NCBI GenBank assembly: GCA_009780885.1
Contig: WQZF01000001.1
Location: 1 to 64,000 of the forward strand
DNA from: Betaproteobacteria bacterium
GTDB lineage: Bacteria; Pseudomonadota; Gammaproteobacteria; Burkholderiales; Rhodocyclaceae
Reading direction: 5' to 3'
DNA length: 64,000 bases
In this document: in pieces, positions 25,040 to 34,254 of the stretch
Layout: each line of letters begins with the position of its first letter
Position numbering within the stretch: position 1 is the first letter of the stretch
The notes under the pieces: model-generated
What the model was told of the DNA's origin: nothing
Database searches by the model: none
The model's input: the letters and a program-made list of their open reading frames with translations, nothing else
Position numbers and translations under genes: made by a program

Positions 25040-25366
25040 TGCGGGCTTTCCGAGCTTTGTTGAATAATGCTGAATGTATTTTTCGCCTTATAATGAATAA
25101 TTATCACAAAGGCGTATGATGGGTTGTGCGTAGAAGAATTCCGTCGATTTTATAAGCCAGATTTTCGGCGGATCTTTCTTGTGCCCTCTCAAGAAACCCA
25201 TTTTAGCTTGCCATAACGTCCTGCTTGCCACAATGCCCGGTTCCGGATTTCTTCCGCGCGATTTGCGGCGAGACCCTGTGCTACCATTTTTGCTGTCCGG
25301 ATCCATGAATTTCCACAACAAAATCTGTGGCTTCCAGCCGCAGCCTATTTATTTTCATTTCCGATA
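25040..25366. other. 327-bp spacer between divergent patB-like and hisC genes
   Basis: No convincing coding frame, repeat element or RNA was seen. The region is more AT-rich than its surroundings and must contain the promoters of both divergent genes. I could not settle on a good -35/-10 pair, and no ribosome site precedes the hisC ATG. Confidence 0.5.
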
Positions 25367-26488
25367 ATGAGCAAATACTGGAACCCTCTTGTCCACTCCC
25401 TGACCCCCTACGTTCCCGGCGAGCAACCGCAGCTTGCCGATCTGGTCAAGCTCAATACCAACGAAACCCCATACCCGCCGAGTCCGCGCGCGCAGGAAGC
25501 GATGCGGGCCGCAGTCGACGGCGATCTGCGCCGTTATCCCGATCCCGAGGGGCAGCAACTCAAGGCGGCGCTCATGCGGCATTTTTCCGCCTGCGGCATC
25601 GCGCCGGAACAGATTTTTCTCGGCAACGGATCCGATGAGGTACTGGCGCATGTCTTTCTGGCGCTCTTCCGGCGCGAGCGTCGCGGACTCCCCTTGCCGC
25701 TCCTGTTCCCTGACGTGACCTACAGCTTCTATCCCTCCTGGTGCCGCCTCTACGAAATTCCTTGGCGCACGGCGGCGGTTTCCGGGCAGTTTGAACTGCG
25801 CATCGAGGACTATCTTCTCGGGAATTCTGCCGATGCGCCCGGCGGCATTTTGTTCCCCAACCCGAACGCGCCGACGGGGCGCCTTCTCCCGCTTTCCGAT
25901 GTGGAACGGATTGTGGCTGCCAACCCGGAAACCGTGGTCGTGATCGACGAAGCCTATATCGACTTTGCCGGCGACGAACCCGCCTCGATTCCCACCGCAG
26001 TAGCGCTGATCAATCGCTTTCCGAACCTTCTGGTCGTGCAAACCCTCTCGAAAAGCCGCTCCCTTGCGGGCTTGCGTGTCGGGTTCGCCATTGGCAATGC
26101 AGAGCTGATTACCGGACTGGAACGGGTCAAAAACAGCTTCAACTCCTATCCGCTCGACCGTATTGCGCTTGCCGGCGCGGCGGCGGCGGTAGAAGACGAA
26201 GACTGGTTCGGGCGCATGAGGCTAGCGGTAATGGAAACCCGAGCGCGCCTGAGCGCCGGACTGGAAGCCCTGGAATTTGAAGTGCTTCCCTCATCGTCCA
26301 ATTTCATCTTCGCCCGTCATCCCCGGCGCGACGCGCAAAGCCTGTCTGCCGCACTGCGCGCCCGAAACATCATCGTGCGGCACTTCAAGCAGCCGCGTAT
26401 CGAACAATTCCTGCGCATCAGCATCGGCAACGACGAAGAATGCCAGCGCCTGCTTGTAGCCCTGGAAGAAATCCTGGCAGGATCGTAG
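25367..26488 (+). CDS. hisC: Histidinol-phosphate aminotransferase
   Basis: A 373-residue PLP aminotransferase. It starts [18 protein letters not shown] and has [35 protein letters not shown], the PLP Lys in [16 protein letters not shown] and the C-terminal RISIGNDEE. It converts imidazole-acetol phosphate to histidinol phosphate in histidine synthesis. It stands apart from any other his gene in this window. A 7-bp hairpin (26490–26507) and a 78-bp element follow the stop. Confidence 0.9.
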   Translation: MSKYWNPLVHSLTPYVPGEQPQLADLVKLNTNETPYPPSPRAQEAMRAAVDGDLRRYPDPEGQQLKAALMRHFSACGIAPEQIFLGNGSDEVLAHVFLALFRRERRGLPLPLLFPDVTYSFYPSWCRLYEIPWRTAAVSGQFELRIEDYLLGNSADAPGGILFPNPNAPTGRLLPLSDVERIVAANPETVVVIDEAYIDFAGDEPASIPTAVALINRFPNLLVVQTLSKSRSLAGLRVGFAIGNAELITGLERVKNSFNSYPLDRIALAGAAAAVEDEDWFGRMRLAVMETRARLSAGLEALEFEVLPSSSNFIFARHPRRDAQSLSAALRARNIIVRHFKQPRIEQFLRISIGNDEECQRLLVALEEILAGS

Positions 26489-26516
26489 CGGGCGATGGCA
26501 ATCGCCCCGCACGACA

Positions 26517-26594
26517 ATTTTCTAAATTACTGGAACAGTTCTTTTGTAAAACACAATACCATAAAGAAACATTCTTTAAGTTAATTTAGAAAAT
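26517..26594 (-). repeat. 78-bp palindromic element, copy 4 (reverse, diverged core)
   Basis: Perfect 12-bp ends and exactly 78 bp. The core keeps TTAAAGAATGTTTC on the minus strand but has lost the CTACTGTAG palindrome. It is 28 bp after the hisC stop. Confidence 0.88.
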
Positions 26595-26760
26595 TGCCTG
26601 GAATTTGTATGGCTTTTCCGGAACAGCGCCCATTTCGGGCCATGCTAAAATCAATCCCCCTCAATAACCAAAAGAGCCGTTGCAACGCACAGCCGGGGCT
26701 TGAAAATTCCCCTCCGGCATGATGCAAGCGGGCTCACCCAACCGACTTTTCGAGGAAGCT

Positions 26761-27486
26761 ATGGCGGGCCATTCAAAATGGGCAAATATCCAGCACCGTA
26801 AAGGGCGTCAGGACGCGCGGCGCGGCAAGATCTTCACCAAGCTGATCAAGGAAATCACTGTCGCTGCGAAAGGCGGCGGCGGCGATCCCGGCTTTAATCC
26901 ACGTCTGCGTCTGGCGGTCGATAGGGCGAAAGCTGAAAACATGCCCGCCGACAACATCGAACGCGCGATCAAGCGCGGCACCGGCGAACTCGAAGGCGTC
27001 TCCTACGAGGAATGCCGCTACGAAGGTTATGGGGTCGGGGGCGCGGCGGTGATGGTCGACTGCCTGACCGACAACAAAACGCGCACCGTTGCCGACGTGC
27101 GCTACGCCTTTTCCAAGCACGGCGGCAATCTGGGCACGGATGGCTGCGTCGCGTTCATGTTCAAGCACTGCGGCCAACTGCTCTTCGCGCCGGGCAATGA
27201 CGAAGCGAGACTGGTAGACGCGGCAATCGAAGCCGGCGCCGAAGACGTGGTGACCAATGACGACGGATCCATCGAAATCCTCACCGCACCAAACGATTTC
27301 GGCGCGGTCAAGGACACCCTGGAAAGGGCGGGATTCAAACCGGAGCTGGCCGAAATAACGATGAAGCCGATGAGCGAAGCCGAACTTTCCAGCGACGACG
27401 CGGCGAAAATGCAACGCCTGCTCGACGCGCTGGAAGAACTCGACGACGTGCAGTCGGTATATACCTCGGCGGTGTTCAGCGATTGA
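26761..27486 (+). CDS. yebC: YebC/TACO1-family protein
   Basis: A 241-residue member of the highly conserved YebC/PmpR family, opening with [24 protein letters not shown] and containing [17 protein letters not shown]. Members act as DNA-binding regulators or as translation factors that relieve ribosome stalling on proline stretches. GAGGAA precedes the ATG at 26761; an in-frame ATG at 26719 is rejected. ruvC, which often follows yebC in this class, is absent. The gene is convergent with the methyltransferase 7 bp away. Confidence 0.92.
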   Translation: MAGHSKWANIQHRKGRQDARRGKIFTKLIKEITVAAKGGGGDPGFNPRLRLAVDRAKAENMPADNIERAIKRGTGELEGVSYEECRYEGYGVGGAAVMVDCLTDNKTRTVADVRYAFSKHGGNLGTDGCVAFMFKHCGQLLFAPGNDEARLVDAAIEAGAEDVVTNDDGSIEILTAPNDFGAVKDTLERAGFKPELAEITMKPMSEAELSSDDAAKMQRLLDALEELDDVQSVYTSAVFSD

Positions 27487-27493
27487 GGGGTGG

Positions 27494-28786
27494 TTAAGGG
27501 CTGCCGCGAAGCGCCAGGGCACTCGGCAAAAACCGCCCAAACTCCGCCGGTAGCGGCGAGCATTCCAGGCTCCGTTGTGAAAATAAAAAGCGCCCATCGC
27601 AGACAAAACCCAGATCGGCCCAATCGACGCGATTCAGCGCGGCTGCCAGCGCATCCACATCGACGGTCGGCGCGTGGGGGAAAATCGCCATGACCGAACC
27701 GTCATAATGCGGGCAAGGATGCACAAAAAACGGCGCTGCCCGCCGCGTCTTGTTGTTCACATACACACGCGGACGGCATGATTCCTGATAGCCGCGTCCC
27801 CACTGCCACCAGTTCGACTCGTCGAAATTACGCACCCGCCGCGCCAGGAGACGTTCCTTGTGCGGTTCGAGCAATCGGGACACGGCCGACGGCGCGTTTT
27901 CCATCTTTTCGGGAGCGCACCAGATCATCCGGCGCGTCTGGCCGCTGCGCGCGGTGTGCGAGCAAACGAAGTCGCGAGTGCCGTGGAGCTCGCTGTGATA
28001 AATCGAATCGGCTCCCGAAACCGCGCCTACCTTGACCGCTGCGACATCCGAAAGCCGCAGCGAATAATCGCCGCGCACAAACAGCAGATGCCCGTCCGTC
28101 TCGATAAAGCGGCGCCTTTCCCAATTCGGCGCGGCCAACGCCGCCGCGAGATCCCTGCGCTCTGCGCCCAGATCGGCATAGCGGGTGCGGCGCGAAAAAT
28201 CATCCCGTTCAAAACGCCAGATCACGCAATTCGGCGTTGCTTCCTCGAATACGCGGGCATCGCCCAGGTCAATCAAGTCGGTAATCGTCCCCTGCTCCCA
28301 CAACCAGCGATTCAGGCGCGTCGACGAAGTATTTTTCAAAAAATCTCGCGGCGTAACGAACACCAGCTCCCCGCACGGCGAAAGATGGCGCAAGCATTTC
28401 TCGATGAAAAACAGATATAGATTCGCGCGCCCGTCGAGCAATCCGGGAACGGCGGTTTTGAGGTGCTGGCGAGCTTCTGCCGAAATCTGTCGATAACCCA
28501 CGTAAGGCGGATTACCGATGATCGTCGTAAAGAACTCTGTTGCCGGATAAAGAAAAAAATCGAGGCATTGCGCGCCTTCCGGGCAATGTCTCGCGTCGAT
28601 TTCGATTCCCACCGTTTGCGGCGGCAAATGCCGCAGGAATGCCCCATCCCCGCATGAGGGCTCCAGCACCCGGCGCGGGTCATCCCCGAGGCGGCGAGCC
28701 AGCGCGAGCATTGCCGTAATTACCGGAGCGGGCGTGAAGACCTGCCCAAAATGGGTTACGTTGCGGACGTTGCTATTTAAGTTCAT
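27494..28786 (-). CDS. Orphan N6-adenine DNA methyltransferase
   Basis: A 430-residue class I methyltransferase. Motif I is LEPSCGDGAF (about 41–50) and motif IV is NPPY (about 92–95), the pattern of N6-adenine DNA methyltransferases with a C-terminal target-recognition region (Eco57I/TaqI-like). It probably methylates adenine in a specific DNA sequence. No restriction gene or HsdS subunit is nearby, so it looks solitary. The start is uncertain: the ATG at 28786 begins MNLNSNVRNVTHFGQVFTP, and an ATG at 28804 is possible. Confidence 0.75.
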   Translation of the reverse strand: MNLNSNVRNVTHFGQVFTPAPVITAMLALARRLGDDPRRVLEPSCGDGAFLRHLPPQTVGIEIDARHCPEGAQCLDFFLYPATEFFTTIIGNPPYVGYRQISAEARQHLKTAVPGLLDGRANLYLFFIEKCLRHLSPCGELVFVTPRDFLKNTSSTRLNRWLWEQGTITDLIDLGDARVFEEATPNCVIWRFERDDFSRRTRYADLGAERRDLAAALAAPNWERRRFIETDGHLLFVRGDYSLRLSDVAAVKVGAVSGADSIYHSELHGTRDFVCSHTARSGQTRRMIWCAPEKMENAPSAVSRLLEPHKERLLARRVRNFDESNWWQWGRGYQESCRPRVYVNNKTRRAAPFFVHPCPHYDGSVMAIFPHAPTVDVDALAAALNRVDWADLGFVCDGRFLFSQRSLECSPLPAEFGRFLPSALALRGSP

Positions 28787-29278
28787 CGTTCGGAAAAAAG
28801 TCATTGACCGTGGGATTGTAGTAGAGCCACCATGGCGGAGAAAATTTGAACCCGAAAACAAGGGTGCCGTCTGGATGTGGCTTTTGTGCAACAGAGAAGA
28901 AGCACGGGGCTTTGGGCGTTGCGCTTTTCTTCACCTTTCCATCTTCTTTTGCTAGGCTGTGCTTCGGAGTGTGCGGTGTCGATTCTGTAGGAACTCCCGG
29001 GGTTTTCCGGGAGGCTCGAAAGGATGGATGCAGCGCATTTGCAGATAGATTTTGCCGTGCACACCGAAAAATGGAGAGGACGTTCATCAGCACTTTTATG
29101 CTTGACGTGGGATGTTGATTATTGTTACATTCCGCCAGCGTAGAGAGTGCATCCTTTGCTTTTTCCGCCGTTCTTGCAGTACCCGGGGTTCCGGCGGGGC
29201 AGTGGTGCAGGATCCGATTCAAGTAGGTTGTGTTGTCTTGTTGCCCCATCCGGGGCTAATAAACTAAGGAGAGATTGA
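28787..29278. other. 492-bp spacer upstream of the large exported protein
   Basis: No coding frame is convincing. The right part contains a promoter at 29102 and a roughly 145-nt leader ending in AAGGAGAG five bases before the ATG at 29279. The left part carries the methyltransferase upstream region. Confidence 0.55.
29102..29130 (+). promoter_or_regulatory. Promoter for the 888-residue exported protein
   Basis: TTGACG at 29102–29107 and TTACAT at 29125–29130 are separated by 17 bp. The downstream leader is long and the ribosome site is near-perfect, consistent with high expression. Confidence 0.5.
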
Positions 29279-31945
29279 ATGCAAGCATTCAGTAAGAAAA
29301 AGGTAGCAGTCGCATTGGCCGTTGCGCTGACCGCTGGAGTGGGTTCCGCTTGGGCGAATACGCATGGCAACGTCACCAAGGCGCCTGCTTACGGTGTGAT
29401 CAAGAACACGACGTCGAAGCTGTACGTCGAAATCGGGCAGGTTGCCAGCTTCGTTGAAAACAACGCCAGCGGCGGCAACAACGTTTTCAACGCCAATGCC
29501 AACGGCAAGACGATTGATCTGGTTCTGGGTAATGCAAGGTGGGCGTCGGATTCCGTCAACACTGTCGGAAATGCTCCTCAAGCCGTTTTGGCGATACAAG
29601 CCTTGGGAACGGCAGCAGTTTATTTCTCGTTCGTCGGTGGTACAGGAGCGAGTCAGTGTGAAATTGCTTTCTCGACCGCCGTCTGGGGTGGGGATCTTGC
29701 CAGTGCCTATAACGGAACCCGCCCGGATATCATCACGCTGCAAATTGCAGCTGGCACTTGTGCTGACGCTGAACCGTTGCAGCAGCTTAACGTCGATTTC
29801 ACCAAGTTGATGATGGCCGGTGTTAGCGACATTACTGTCTATAACCCCGCCCATGCATACGCAGATTCGACTTTTGATGCTCGTCCGCGGATTATCGACA
29901 TCACCAATTCCGCAGTGGGCGCCGTGACGTTGACTGCCCAGCAAGGTCCCATCAATGGCCTGCCGGGTGTCGAGTCCGACAATTCCCCGACGCTGATCAA
30001 CATCGTTGCTCCTGACGTGACGATCAACACTGTCGGATCGCCGACCACCTACAGCCCGGGCCGTATCATCCCGATCCCGGCCTTCACGGTTCTGGAAAAT
30101 GCCGCGAATGCGCTGGGTTGCGATGCGGCTGGTGTCGTCAGCACCGCGCCGACGATTACTCTGACCCTTCCGGAAGGGCTGAGTTTCGGTACGCTGAATT
30201 CCTCCGCCACGCCGATCGTGACGAGGAACACGACGCTGACCATGGGTCTGGTGGACGTAACTGTTTCCGCTACCGCCCCCAACGTGCTGTACGAGAAGTG
30301 CAGAACCTTCTCGACTGACTTGGGCCCGAATTCTGCCGCTCCGTTCGCAACCCCGTATCAGGGCGCCCAGGTTCAGACCTACAACAGCACTTCCTTCACG
30401 ATCATGATCGCGAACGAAACCGATTTCCGTGGCGATATTACCGGCACGTTGACGGTTCTTCTTTCCGATAACTCGACCCGGACGAAGACGGTCACGCTGG
30501 CGACGGTGAATAACCGTGGCCTGGCTGGCGCACTGGTTGACAACGATCCGGTTGGTCTGCAAACGGTCTTCACGGGCCGCACCTATGGTCTGGATCTCGC
30601 GGGCCAGGTTCGCAACCCGGCGATCTTCGATCAGTTCCGTGTAACCGAAACCGCAGTGGCGACGATCCCGATGACGGCCAATGGCACCACGCCGATCTTC
30701 GCGGTCGAAACCATGAACGCGCGTCAGAACGTAATTGCTACCTACAGCCCGAACGCGAGCGGCGTCTATGCGCTCTCGACCCTGGCTGACAAGTGGGCCT
30801 TCCCGGCAGTCGGAAGCACGCTGTCGCAATGGCGTGTCAATGACGGTACTCCGAGAGACACCAGCGTTGGCGCGAACGTTTCGACGACGATTGTTGGCGG
30901 TCACGTCTTCACCTTCCCCGGCCTGACCATCGGCTGGCAAGTCGGTACGGTCGATGCCAGAGGCTCGGTCAACTCGGGTGAAATCACTTCCCCGAACACC
31001 ACGATCCTCAACGTGCTCGACGCCACCACCTTCAAGACCGTTGGCGCCCTGCCGAGAATCGCCCAGGATCAGTCCCAGTTTGGTCCCTCGATGCTCCTGA
31101 CCGAAAACTTCGCTGGCGCGCTGCAAACCGAAAAAGGCCTGCCGGGTGTCGTTTCCTTCGACCTCCTGGGCACGCTGTCTTCGGATGTTCCGGGCAAGTG
31201 GGTCGTAGGCGCTGGCACGACGACGGCAACGTGGTGCGGCCAGCCGGTTCCGGCTGCCAACCTGACGCTGAACCAGGGCGCGCCCGATGTTGCTCCGGGC
31301 GGACGTTTGATGGTCCAGCTGCCGAGTATCAGTACGGATGCGCCTTGCACCCTGCAAGTCGAACCGTTCATCTACTCGCAGAAGAACGCCCAGCCGGGTC
31401 AGCCGATCAACGTAGCCGTGTATGACCCGAACGATCCTCTGCAAATCCAGCTCTATACGTCGCGGCCTGCTCCTACTCAGGCATGGGCATCGCTGACCGA
31501 CATCCAGAACTGGGCGCAGCCGACGGCTTCTCCGATCAACAAGGAAGCGATCCGTCAGCTCGGCCAGATCGAAGGCGGCGCGCAGACCCCGGTTTCCGCA
31601 GTTGTTTCGGGCACCCCCGACAACCTGACCCTGACCTGCCAGTTCCAGGCGCCTCAAGGCGTACAGGGCACGGTCAAGACGATCTACGTTGCCGCGATGC
31701 TGCCGGATCTGTCCGCGTTCTTCTTCATGGACAGCACGGGCGCATGGCATCAGTACTTCCAGGGCGACTGGGCTCCGTACTTCGCCGGAACGATGGATAC
31801 GGCTCCGTACAAGATCGCAGTTGCGAATGGCCTGGATGTCACCGGCTTGCCGAATGGCACCCAGATCCTGGTCGGCTGGGGCAACAACCCGACGGATGTT
31901 GCAACCAACAACCAGTACGGCACCTGCTACACGGTCAGCTATTAA
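29279..31945 (+). CDS. Large exported surface-type protein, unknown function
   Basis: An 888-residue protein with a clear signal peptide (KKK, hydrophobic stretch, cleavage after AWA at about 26). The mature part is rich in Thr, Asn, Val and Ala with few Lys, and has eight Cys, an even number that suggests disulfides. It looks like a series of beta-sandwich segments. The last ~90 residues (AWHQYFQGDWAPYFAG … LPNGTQILVGWGN … YGTCYTVSY) resemble a C-terminal domain I know from betaproteobacterial exported proteins. A strong ribosome site, own promoter and terminator suggest abundance, for example as an S-layer or sheath protein. Function is inferred only. Confidence 0.72.
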   Translation: MQAFSKKKVAVALAVALTAGVGSAWANTHGNVTKAPAYGVIKNTTSKLYVEIGQVASFVENNASGGNNVFNANANGKTIDLVLGNARWASDSVNTVGNAPQAVLAIQALGTAAVYFSFVGGTGASQCEIAFSTAVWGGDLASAYNGTRPDIITLQIAAGTCADAEPLQQLNVDFTKLMMAGVSDITVYNPAHAYADSTFDARPRIIDITNSAVGAVTLTAQQGPINGLPGVESDNSPTLINIVAPDVTINTVGSPTTYSPGRIIPIPAFTVLENAANALGCDAAGVVSTAPTITLTLPEGLSFGTLNSSATPIVTRNTTLTMGLVDVTVSATAPNVLYEKCRTFSTDLGPNSAAPFATPYQGAQVQTYNSTSFTIMIANETDFRGDITGTLTVLLSDNSTRTKTVTLATVNNRGLAGALVDNDPVGLQTVFTGRTYGLDLAGQVRNPAIFDQFRVTETAVATIPMTANGTTPIFAVETMNARQNVIATYSPNASGVYALSTLADKWAFPAVGSTLSQWRVNDGTPRDTSVGANVSTTIVGGHVFTFPGLTIGWQVGTVDARGSVNSGEITSPNTTILNVLDATTFKTVGALPRIAQDQSQFGPSMLLTENFAGALQTEKGLPGVVSFDLLGTLSSDVPGKWVVGAGTTTATWCGQPVPAANLTLNQGAPDVAPGGRLMVQLPSISTDAPCTLQVEPFIYSQKNAQPGQPINVAVYDPNDPLQIQLYTSRPAPTQAWASLTDIQNWAQPTASPINKEAIRQLGQIEGGAQTPVSAVVSGTPDNLTLTCQFQAPQGVQGTVKTIYVAAMLPDLSAFFFMDSTGAWHQYFQGDWAPYFAGTMDTAPYKIAVANGLDVTGLPNGTQILVGWGNNPTDVATNNQYGTCYTVSY

Positions 31946-31969
31946 GAAACGCAAGGCAACACTTCTTCC

Positions 31970-32000
31970 AACCCCGCGAATTTTTCGCGGGGTTTTTTTT
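31970..32000 (+). terminator. Strong Rho-independent terminator of the exported protein gene
   Basis: ACCCCGCGAA, a three-base loop and TTCGCGGGGT form a perfect 10-bp stem followed by eight Ts. Confidence 0.92.
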
Positions 32001-32036
32001 CGCCTGCGCCCCGCAGGGCGCGGGCTGCGCGAGGGG

Positions 32037-32170
32037 TTTTGTAGGGGCGGCATCCTGTCGCCCGAAATCACCCGTTTGCAGCCGCCGGCGAAACCCCCGC
32101 CCTGACGGGCGCCCTCTTTGGAAAAGGGGGTTTATCAAACCTCCCTCGAAAGAGGGAGGTTTGAATGGCA
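32037..32170. repeat. GTAGGGGCGG and AAAGGGGG-type palindromes
   Basis: GTAGGGGCGGCATCCTGTCG with a following CGCCCGAAATCACCCG recurs almost identically at about 33203. It is followed by a GGAAAAGGGGGTTTATCAAA stretch and CCTCCCTC/GAGGGAGG arms. This fills the non-coding gap before the nucleotidyltransferase pair. Confidence 0.6.
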
Positions 32171-32255
32171 GGGGCGGTATCAAAACCGTGTTTCTTTCCT
32201 CACGCCGCTCGCGTAATATGCGCTTATCAACAATCCTGAAAGTGTGTTGTTCGCC

Positions 32256-32483
32256 ATGCTTCATCGCCATCTCAACCATCAGCGCCTCACGCTTGCTGCC
32301 ATCGACGACGTGATTTCTCGTGGTCGCTGGCGGGACTGGGCTGCGCTGCGCCGGGCTGTTCTGGCTGACCGCGCCCTGCTGGACAAGGTGGAGCGGGTCT
32401 GCCGCCCATACGCTTCCGACCCCTACGCCCAACGCCATCACTTCTGGATGCACTATGCCGAAGAACACCGTTCCGTTGGCTGA
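32256..32483 (+). CDS. Small partner of the AbiEii-like nucleotidyltransferase, unknown
   Basis: A 75-residue, Arg/His/Trp-rich helical protein (LTLAAIDDVISRGRWRDWAALR … HHFWMHYAEEH). I do not recognise a family. It overlaps the nucleotidyltransferase gene by 29 bp, so the two are translationally linked and it may be the antitoxin of a two-gene module. The ATG at 32256 and a GTG at 32244 are both possible starts; neither has a clear ribosome site. Confidence 0.6.
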   Translation: MLHRHLNHQRLTLAAIDDVISRGRWRDWAALRRAVLADRALLDKVERVCRPYASDPYAQRHHFWMHYAEEHRSVG

Positions 32484-33153
32484 CTGGGAACTCATCCTGT
32501 CCTCTGCTGCCCGGCTCCAGCGAATCTTGCCGGATGCCGTGCTGGTCGGCGGAACCGCATCGGCAATCCACGCCGGGCATCGTTTCTCGCGTGACGCGGA
32601 TCATGTGCTGTCCGATCTGCGCCATCGCTTCGATGAGGTACTGGCTCAGCTTGAATCCGTCGCTGGCTGGAAAACCGCTCGTGTTCAGCGCCCGGTGCAA
32701 ATCCTTGGCAGCCTCGACGGCATCGAAACCGGCGTTCGTCAGCTTATCCGCGATGAACCGCTGGAAACGGTAGTGCTGGACTACCACAGGGTGCGAATTA
32801 CCGTTCCAACCGAAGGCGAAATTCTGCGCATCAAGGGCGTGTTGATCCTCAAGCGCAATGCCACGCGGGACTATCTCGATTTCGTGGCTCTGGCCGATCA
32901 CATGGGCGATGAGGGCGCCGCTCTCGCGCTGCGATCATTCGACCGAATCTACCAGCAGAGCAGCGGCGAGTCGCCGCTACAGCAGTTGCAGGTGCAGCTT
33001 GCCAATGCGCTGCCCTACGACCTGGAAGAAACCGAACTCAGCGAGTACAAGAACCTCGATCCACGCTGGCATGACTGGCAAGCCGTCAAAGGGGCTTGCG
33101 CGCACCTTGCAACCGTCATCTTTGACCGGGTGTGCGACATGGAAGTGGATTGA
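32455..33153 (+). CDS. AbiEii/MenT-like nucleotidyltransferase (probable toxin)
   Basis: A 232-residue protein with the minimal nucleotidyltransferase signature VGGTASAIHAGHRFSRDADH. GG-T lies at about 32–34 and the metal-binding D47 and D49 follow, as in the AbiEii/AbiGii toxin family. A downstream IKGVLILKRNATRDYLDFVAL helical region is also typical. Family members (AbiEii, MenT) block growth by adding nucleotides to tRNA 3' ends. The upstream overlapping small gene would be the partner, although it does not look like AbiEi. Confidence 0.72.
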   Translation: MPKNTVPLADWELILSSAARLQRILPDAVLVGGTASAIHAGHRFSRDADHVLSDLRHRFDEVLAQLESVAGWKTARVQRPVQILGSLDGIETGVRQLIRDEPLETVVLDYHRVRITVPTEGEILRIKGVLILKRNATRDYLDFVALADHMGDEGAALALRSFDRIYQQSSGESPLQQLQVQLANALPYDLEETELSEYKNLDPRWHDWQAVKGACAHLATVIFDRVCDMEVD

Positions 33154-33174
33154 TCTGGCGACTATGGGATGTAA

Positions 33175-33355
33175 CGGTGAAGGCAGCTTCGCATTGTTTT
33201 TGTAGGGGCGGCATCCTGCCGCCCGAAATCACCTGTTCGCAAGCGCGGGGCGCCCCTTTTGGAAAAGGGGGGGTAGGGGCGGGTTTCAAACCCGCCCCTA
33301 CGGGTGTTGTCTCCGAGAGGGCGGCTTCGTATTGCTTTTGCGGGGGCGATGTGCG
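33175..33355. repeat. GTAGGGGCGG-type palindromes after the nucleotidyltransferase
   Basis: A unit reading GGCAGCTTCGCATTGTTTTT then GTAGGGGCGGCATCCTGCCG is repeated in altered form at about 33317–33348. Between them lies GTAGGGGCGGGTTT/AAACCCGCCCCTAC (33273–33301), a perfect 14-bp palindrome. They fill the gap to the ftsX stop. Confidence 0.65.
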
Positions 33356-33357
33356 GT

Positions 33358-34254
33358 TTATTCCAGCCGGTACAAATACAGCGATACCGAGAGTTGGGCG
33401 CCGAGCCAGCCGAGGGTGGCGCCGATCAGGGCCAACGCGCCGATTTCGGGGCTTGAGAGAGGGGCGAGGGAGAAATTTCCGCCGTAGAGGATGGCGAGTT
33501 CGTTGACCGGCTGCGCGAGCAGACGGGTGGCGATGTCGACGAGCAGGGCGGCAAAGAGGCCGCCGAGCATTCCTTCCAGCGCGCCGAAATAATAGAACGG
33601 ACGCCGTACCCAGGCGTTGGTGGCGCCGATCAGGCGCGCGACTTCGATTTCCGCGCCCTGGGCGAGGATTTGCAGGCGGATGGTGTTGAAGGTGACGGCG
33701 ACCAGCGCGGCGGCGAAGATGCCGGCGAGCAGGAGGACGGCGCGCTTGCCGATGCGCATCAGGGCGTCGAGCCGCTGGATCCAGGCCGAATCGAGTTGGA
33801 CATGCGCGACGGACGGCCATTGGCGGATTTCTCCGGCCAGGGTTTCGAGCGCAGCGGGCGAGGCGTCGAGCGGTTCGACAATGAAGGCGTCGGGAAGCGG
33901 GTTTCCGGGCAGGCTGTCGAGCAGGGTTTTCATTTCGGCGTCGCTTTCGAGCCGCTTGAGCGCGTCTTCCCGTGCGACAAAATGCCATGGCCCCGGCGCG
34001 CGGGCATTCAGGCGCTGCCTGATGGCCTCGGCTTCTTTCTGACCGGCTTTTGCGTCGAGAAAGACGCTGATTTGTTGTGCGTGCGCGTCGTTCGAGAGCG
34101 CGCGCAGGTTTTCGAGCAGTACCCACCCGCCCGCTGGCAGGGTCAGGGCGATTCCGATCACGAGCAGGGAAAGCAGCGAATTGAGCGGCGCGGCGCAAAG
34201 GCGGCGAACAGCGCCGGAAAAGGCGGCGTAGTGCTGAAGGAGCCAGGTTTTCAT
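33358..34254 (-). CDS. ftsX: Cell-division ABC transporter permease FtsX
   Basis: A 298-residue FtsX protein with four membrane segments (one near residue 30, three in the last 120 residues) and a periplasmic loop between TM1 and TM2. With FtsE it activates peptidoglycan hydrolases at the division septum. Conserved features include AEIEVARLIGATNAWVRRPF and the C-terminal LGWLGAQLSVSLY. Normally ftsE and ftsX are adjacent or overlap, but here a 508-bp repeat-filled stretch separates them. Confidence 0.92.
   Translation of the reverse strand: MKTWLLQHYAAFSGAVRRLCAAPLNSLLSLLVIGIALTLPAGGWVLLENLRALSNDAHAQQISVFLDAKAGQKEAEAIRQRLNARAPGPWHFVAREDALKRLESDAEMKTLLDSLPGNPLPDAFIVEPLDASPAALETLAGEIRQWPSVAHVQLDSAWIQRLDALMRIGKRAVLLLAGIFAAALVAVTFNTIRLQILAQGAEIEVARLIGATNAWVRRPFYYFGALEGMLGGLFAALLVDIATRLLAQPVNELAILYGGNFSLAPLSSPEIGALALIGATLGWLGAQLSVSLYLYRLE

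Noticed and set aside
25179..25367. 62-codon frame upstream of hisC
   Set aside because: No ribosome site or homology; it ends within the region expected to hold the hisC promoter.
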